Assembly: GCF_030651915.1 (NCBI RefSeq)
Contig: NZ_JAUSBV010000011.1
Span: 18,594 to 82,593 of the forward strand
Direction of reading: 5' to 3'
Source of the DNA: Parvibaculum sp.
GTDB lineage: Bacteria > Pseudomonadota > Alphaproteobacteria > Parvibaculales > Parvibaculaceae
Length of the DNA stretch: 64,000 nucleotides
A model generated the notes under the pieces. That model searched no databases. It worked only from the letters and a program-made list of their open reading frames with translations, and was not told the DNA's origin. Positions 61,683-64,000 of the stretch are shown piece after piece. A program made the translations under genes and the position numbers. Position 1 is the stretch's first letter. The number at the start of each line of letters is the position of its first letter.

Positions 61683-64000
61683 CGCGTCCCTCGCGCCGCC
61701 CGGCCGACCGCCGCTTCCTGCGCCCTGGCAGTGCGCTCGGCGACGGCATTGCCCTCCTCGATCGCGCCGATCGTGCCTTCGGCACCCGCCGCGGCAATGC
61801 CAGTGAGCTCGACAAGCCGCCGCTCGATCGCTTCAAGCCGCGGCCCGAGCTTCTCGCGATCGTTGGCGGCATCCGTGCGCAGCGTGCCCTCGTTAACCGC
61901 CTGCACGAAGGGCAGGCCGTAGGTGCGGACGGCCGAGGCGCGCAGCGTGAACTCGCCGGCCGAAAAACGGCCGAGCAAACTGTCCGACGTGCCGCTGCCC
62001 GGCCCGACATGCAGCCCGCCTGTGGCAAAGCGCGGCAGGTCGAGGCCCGCAAAGTTGCGCGGATCGAACCGGCGCCCGTTCAAATTGCGGCCGGGACGCC
62101 CGCCGCCGCTGCCCAGCGGGGGTGTCGCCGCGGGGGGTGTTGCCGCGGGCGGTGGCGGTGTCGCCGGCGGCACTGCCGCCTCCGGCCGCGCTTCAAGCGG
62201 ATCGGTGTAGACCGGCGCCGGCGCGGGCGGCGCCGATGCAATTGCCGCCGCCGCTTCCTGTGTCAACGCGATCAGCTCGGCGAGCTTGTCGGCGATCGCC
62301 GCCGCGCCTTCCAGTTCGAGCGCCGCCAGCGCTGTCATATGCGCGGTCAGGAGTTCGGCGTCGGGCGAAGCCGAGGCGAGCGCGTCGCGGATCTCTTCGA
62401 GCAGGTCGCGGCTTGCCTCCAGCGCTTCGAGTTCCGCACTGGCGGCCTCCGCGCCGCCAATGCCGGCCGCGTGCATCGCTTCGAGCACGCTTTCACCGAA
62501 AGCGAAGTCGGCGAGGAACTGCCCGGCATCGGCGTGATAGCCGCGCGAGGCGTCGACAAAAGCCTGGACGGCGGCCGGGAGCTGCCCCATCGCCTCCATG
62601 TCGCCCTCGTCGAAGGCGCGCGCGGAGAGCGCGTCGAGGCGCGTTCGCGCTTCGGCCAGCTTCTGCGCCGGCGTCAGCGGCGACAGCGCGCCGCCGCGCA
62701 AATTGACCAGCGCCTGTTCGGCGACGGCTGCGAAGCGGGTGAATTGCGCGGCGTTGTTTTCAAGCTCGCGGCCGCGCGCCTGCATGGTCTGCAGCTCGGT
62801 CGTCGCCAGCGCCAGGGCGGCGGCCTGCGCCTCGCCGAGCCGGAAGCCGAGCTCGCCGGCAAGGTCGATCAATTCGCCCAGCGCCGCGCGCTGCTCGGCC
62901 GAGAGGCTGGCGAGGAACATCTGCTGCTCGATCAGGTTGAGGCGCTGCGTCTCGCCGACATCGCCCGACAGCGCCGCGACGTTGCGCAGGCGCTCTGTCT
63001 GAACGTCCATCATGTCGTTCCAGGCAAGCCGCACCGGGTCGAGCGCCGACAGGATGGCGCGCGCCACCGCGTCGTCGAAGCCCTTGGTGAGCCGATCGCG
63101 CGCCATGCGCTCGGCGGCGCCGATCTCGGCCTGGATGGCGTCCGACAGGCCGATGTCGCGCGCCGCGATGCGAAGCGCCTCGATCTCCTCGGTGAGCTGC
63201 CGCACTGCCTGTTCGCCTTGCGAGATATTGTCGTTGGCCGCCAGCGCGCCAAGCGCATCGAGGATCGCCTTCGCCTGCATCATGGCGTTGACCATTTCCT
63301 CCGCGCCCTTGCCCTTGTTCAAAGCCGCAACGCGCATCACCTCGGGGTTGCCGCCCTCGATCTTCGAGATGAAGGTCTCGATCATCCATTCAAGCGCCGC
63401 CTCGGCGGTCTTGAACTTCATGACGTCGGCATCCTTGTGCTTCACGTCGTCGCGGTCGCCGACATAGGCGCGGAAGCCGTCGCGCTCGCCGGCGATCACG
63501 AAAGCGTGCAGCGCGCCGACACCGCCGGTCGCCTTCTCCATGGCCTGCGCGACGTCGAGGAACACGCGGGCCATTTGCTGCGAGGCGTCGATGGTCTTCT
63601 GGCTGCGCTTGCCGCTGCTGAAAGTCGCCTCGCCGATATCGCCCGAACCGATATCGATATTGGTGCGCGCCGCTTTGTCGCTCGGCTCTTTCTTGCCGAG
63701 CAGGCTGCCGAGCAGGCCGCCCGGCGTCAGGAAGCTTGGCAGCCCGAAATCCGACATCACCAGGCCGATCGGATCGATGGCGTTGGCGAAGCTGCGGCCG
63801 GGGTCTTTCTGCCATTCCTCGATCGAGGGCAGCAGCAGCGTGTTGATGGCGCCTTTCGGCGAACCCGGATCGGCGCCCTCGACAAAGCCCTTGACCGTCA
63901 TGGCGGCCAGCGCGATCCAGCCCCACACCGGCACGGCCGCGAGGCCGGCCTGCAAGCCGCCGGCCGCGCCCGCCGCGCCGGCCGCGCCGCCCGCCGCCCC
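61679..64000 (-). CDS. Phage tail tape-measure protein, C-terminal part
   Basis: At least 773 residues, open at the window end, so the N-terminus is missing. It shows a hydrophobic segment (AAVPVWGWIALAAMTVKGF), a long Ala/Glu/Leu-rich helical region with many coiled-coil stretches, and a Pro/Ala linker. The usual tape-measure C-terminal signature follows: FATGGLHVGPGSGTSDSLL, then GRFSAGEFTLRASAVRTYGLP. Tape-measure proteins set tail length in siphophages. The reading frame has no start in the last 45 bases, and a TTG at 63955 is not the start. Confidence 0.82.
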   Translation of the reverse strand, partial: GAAGGAAGAAGAAGGLQAGLAAVPVWGWIALAAMTVKGFVEGADPGSPKGAINTLLLPSIEEWQKDPGRSFANAIDPIGLVMSDFGLPSFLTPGGLLGSLLGKKEPSDKAARTNIDIGSGDIGEATFSSGKRSQKTIDASQQMARVFLDVAQAMEKATGGVGALHAFVIAGERDGFRAYVGDRDDVKHKDADVMKFKTAEAALEWMIETFISKIEGGNPEVMRVAALNKGKGAEEMVNAMMQAKAILDALGALAANDNISQGEQAVRQLTEEIEALRIAARDIGLSDAIQAEIGAAERMARDRLTKGFDDAVARAILSALDPVRLAWNDMMDVQTERLRNVAALSGDVGETQRLNLIEQQMFLASLSAEQRAALGELIDLAGELGFRLGEAQAAALALATTELQTMQARGRELENNAAQFTRFAAVAEQALVNLRGGALSPLTPAQKLAEARTRLDALSARAFDEGDMEAMGQLPAAVQAFVDASRGYHADAGQFLADFAFGESVLEAMHAAGIGGAEAASAELEALEASRDLLEEIRDALASASPDAELLTAHMTALAALELEGAAAIADKLAELIALTQEAAAAIASAPPAPAPVYTDPLEARPEAAVPPATPPPPAATPPAATPPLGSGGGRPGRNLNGRRFDPRNFAGLDLPRFATGGLHVGPGSGTSDSLLGRFSAGEFTLRASAVRTYGLPFVQAVNEGTLRTDAANDREKLGPRLEAIERRLVELTGIAAAGAEGTIGAIEEGNAVAERTARAQEAAVGRAARGTR

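Overview
The window looks like chromosome from a GC-rich alphaproteobacterium of the Hyphomicrobiales (Rhizobiales) type. Parvibaculum or a close relative is my best guess, from memory of gene content rather than a search. The evidence is CobS/CobT aerobic cobaltochelatase subunits, CarD, an RpoH-type sigma factor, a SUV3-like helicase next to an S4 protein and FdxA, UbiG, and gene orders that recur in this group: comF-grxC-nitrilase-DUF1178; secA against parvulin-argJ-mutT; aroK-aroB-CNNM-bolA-dnaJ-cobS-cobT; rpmB-DUF3108.

Layout. 1-6200: the end of ubiG, a lipoprotein cytochrome c followed by a Tat-exported aldonolactone-oxidase-type flavoprotein, the comF operon, a BioC/NDUFAF5-like methyltransferase, a lone Flp pilin and mutT. 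6200-11650: argJ with an unusual lysine/alanine-rich tail, a secreted parvulin, and secA with a clear terminator. 11650-16090: an MFS permease, two tandem epoxide hydrolases and a PAS protein. 16190-20260: accA and xerD on the minus strand, separated by a plus-strand operon of a membrane protein, an AhpD-like protein and an ECF41 sigma factor, with an ECF41-type promoter in front. 20270-29730: a secreted 643-residue protein, a 47-residue membrane protein, then shikimate genes, CNNM, bolA, dnaJ and cobST.

29730-35000: a SufR-like regulator diverging from MFS and MATE transporters across an AT-rich control region, a phytase-like esterase and a membrane protein. 35150-40320: rpmB, meaB, a DUF3108 protein, a small protein and methylmalonyl-CoA mutase. 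MeaB protects the mutase, and CobST make its cofactor, so these loci are functionally linked. 40590-45200: a Sel1-like lipoprotein, a hybrid PAS/GAF histidine kinase and an acyl-CoA dehydrogenase. 45540-52660: SUV3-like helicase, S4 protein, TerB-like protein, FdxA, CarD (with a long basic tail) and RpoH. 52660-55000: an M48 lipoprotein protease and a secreted nuclease.

55217-64000: tRNA-Arg(CCT), small phage-like genes, a MuA-like protein cut off before its catalytic domain, and then a minus-strand siphophage-type tail module running out of the window at the tape-measure gene. This is the accessory part of the window. I found no CRISPR array, rRNA or complete insertion sequence.
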